Source: Acidobacteriota bacterium
GTDB taxonomy: Bacteria > Acidobacteriota > Terriglobia > Terriglobales > Acidobacteriaceae
Length of the DNA stretch: 6,398 nucleotides
Direction: 5' to 3'
NCBI GenBank assembly: GCA_021810175.1
Contig: JAJZJJ010000177.1
Location: forward strand, 1-6,398
The notes beneath the pieces were generated by a model. The model did not search any database and was not told the DNA's origin. It saw only the letters and a program-made list of their open reading frames with translations. Within the stretch, counting starts at the first letter, position 1, and every line of letters starts with the position of its first letter. The position numbers and the translations under genes were made by a program. This document shows, piece after piece, positions 6,062 through 6,398 of this stretch.

Positions 6062-6180
6062 TTCTCGCTCTTTGAAATATCGGGGTTCAAGTGGCAGCTT
6101 CTCATCTGCGCCGGTGAAGACAGCCGCAATCTTGGTTTCCCCGCACTTGCACCGATCATGCCGAACAGAAAAAGGACGGA
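6062..6180. other. Intergenic gap before the EmrB-like gene
   Basis: These 119 bp contain no supported gene on the + strand. A TTGAAA hexamer near 6072 has no good -10 partner. AGGA (6173-6176) four bases before ATG 6181 is the likely ribosome binding site of the next gene. The minus strand is open across the whole gap and reads a CKCGETKIAAVF-like peptide, treated separately as a finding. Confidence 0.5.
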
Positions 6181-6398
6181 ATGAGCGCCGCAACCGGAAC
6201 ATTGACGCAGCAAGACCATGACTGGAAGCCGAAAGCGAACCCGTGGTTAATCGCCTTTGTGGTTTCACTGGCGGCATTCATGGAAGTGCTCGACACCAGC
6301 ATCGCCAACGTGGCCCTACCACACATAGCGGGGAATCTGGGCGCCAGCCAGGACCAGAGCACATGGGTACTGACTTCGTATCTGGTGTCGAACGCCAT
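6181..6398 (+). CDS. EmrB/DHA2-family MFS drug exporter, N-terminal part
   Basis: The gene opens at ATG 6181 and runs off the right edge after 72 complete codons. After a soluble, charged stretch of about 23 residues, the first transmembrane helix begins at NPWLIAFVVSLAAFMEVLDT. The run LDTSIANVALPHIAGNLGA, then STWVLTSYLVSNA, is the hallmark of the DHA2 (14-helix) family that includes EmrB: helix 1 with its conserved aspartate, then entry into helix 2. Such proteins usually work with an EmrA-type adaptor and a TolC-type channel to pump drugs across both membranes; those partners would be outside the window. The position after another exporter supports an efflux theme. The family call is firm; specificity and exact subfamily are unknown. 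Confidence 0.9.
   Translation, partial: MSAATGTLTQQDHDWKPKANPWLIAFVVSLAAFMEVLDTSIANVALPHIAGNLGASQDQSTWVLTSYLVSNA

Noticed and set aside
4781..6277. A 498-codon open frame on the minus strand over the MFS and rhodanese genes
   Set aside because: It lies antisense to two clearly recognised genes and has a low-information His/Arg/Gln-rich translation; only the short part over the intergenic gap looks unusual and is reported separately.

Overview
The window looks like chromosome of an acidobacterium (class Terriglobia/Acidobacteriia). The main reasons are a protein of the 'VWFA-related Acidobacterial domain' type, a GC-rich GH10 xylanase with a Tat leader, and an intergenic region of degenerate gctgact-type octamers. 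The assignment rests on recognised protein families and style, not on a search. All genes I can support lie on the + strand.

Region 1 (about 1-543) is non-coding and repetitive. A core of about 193 bp occurs twice at a constant 254-bp offset (41-233 and 295-487). Each copy is followed by a tandem array of an 8-bp unit (3 units after copy 1, 6 after copy 2), and a degenerate 15-bp tandem sits at the left edge. Each core holds internal complementary segments that could fold or bind a protein. This is the least explained part of the window.

Region 2 (about 544-3321) holds a small hypothetical protein (start uncertain, about 631), a Tat-exported GH10 endo-beta-1,4-xylanase (914-2152) and a secreted VWFA-related protein whose metal-binding motif is degenerate (2194-3321). 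The xylanase points to use of plant polysaccharide outside the cytoplasm. The VWFA protein is a separate envelope or secreted protein of unknown role.

Region 3 (3405-6398) is a run of co-directional genes: a dienelactone hydrolase family enzyme (3405-4082), an MFS exporter of the EntS/MFS_3 type that starts in an ATGA overlap with it (4079-5494), a membrane-anchored single-domain rhodanese with an unusual active-site loop (5582-6061), and the 5' part of an EmrB/DHA2 family drug exporter that runs off the right edge (6181-6398). The overlap suggests the hydrolase and first exporter are translated together. The cluster resembles a small detoxification/efflux unit, but no substrate can be read from the sequence.

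I do not see a CRISPR array, tRNA, rRNA, transposase, phage gene or recognisable defence system. The best candidate for something undescribed is the two-copy structured repeat with its octamer tails.
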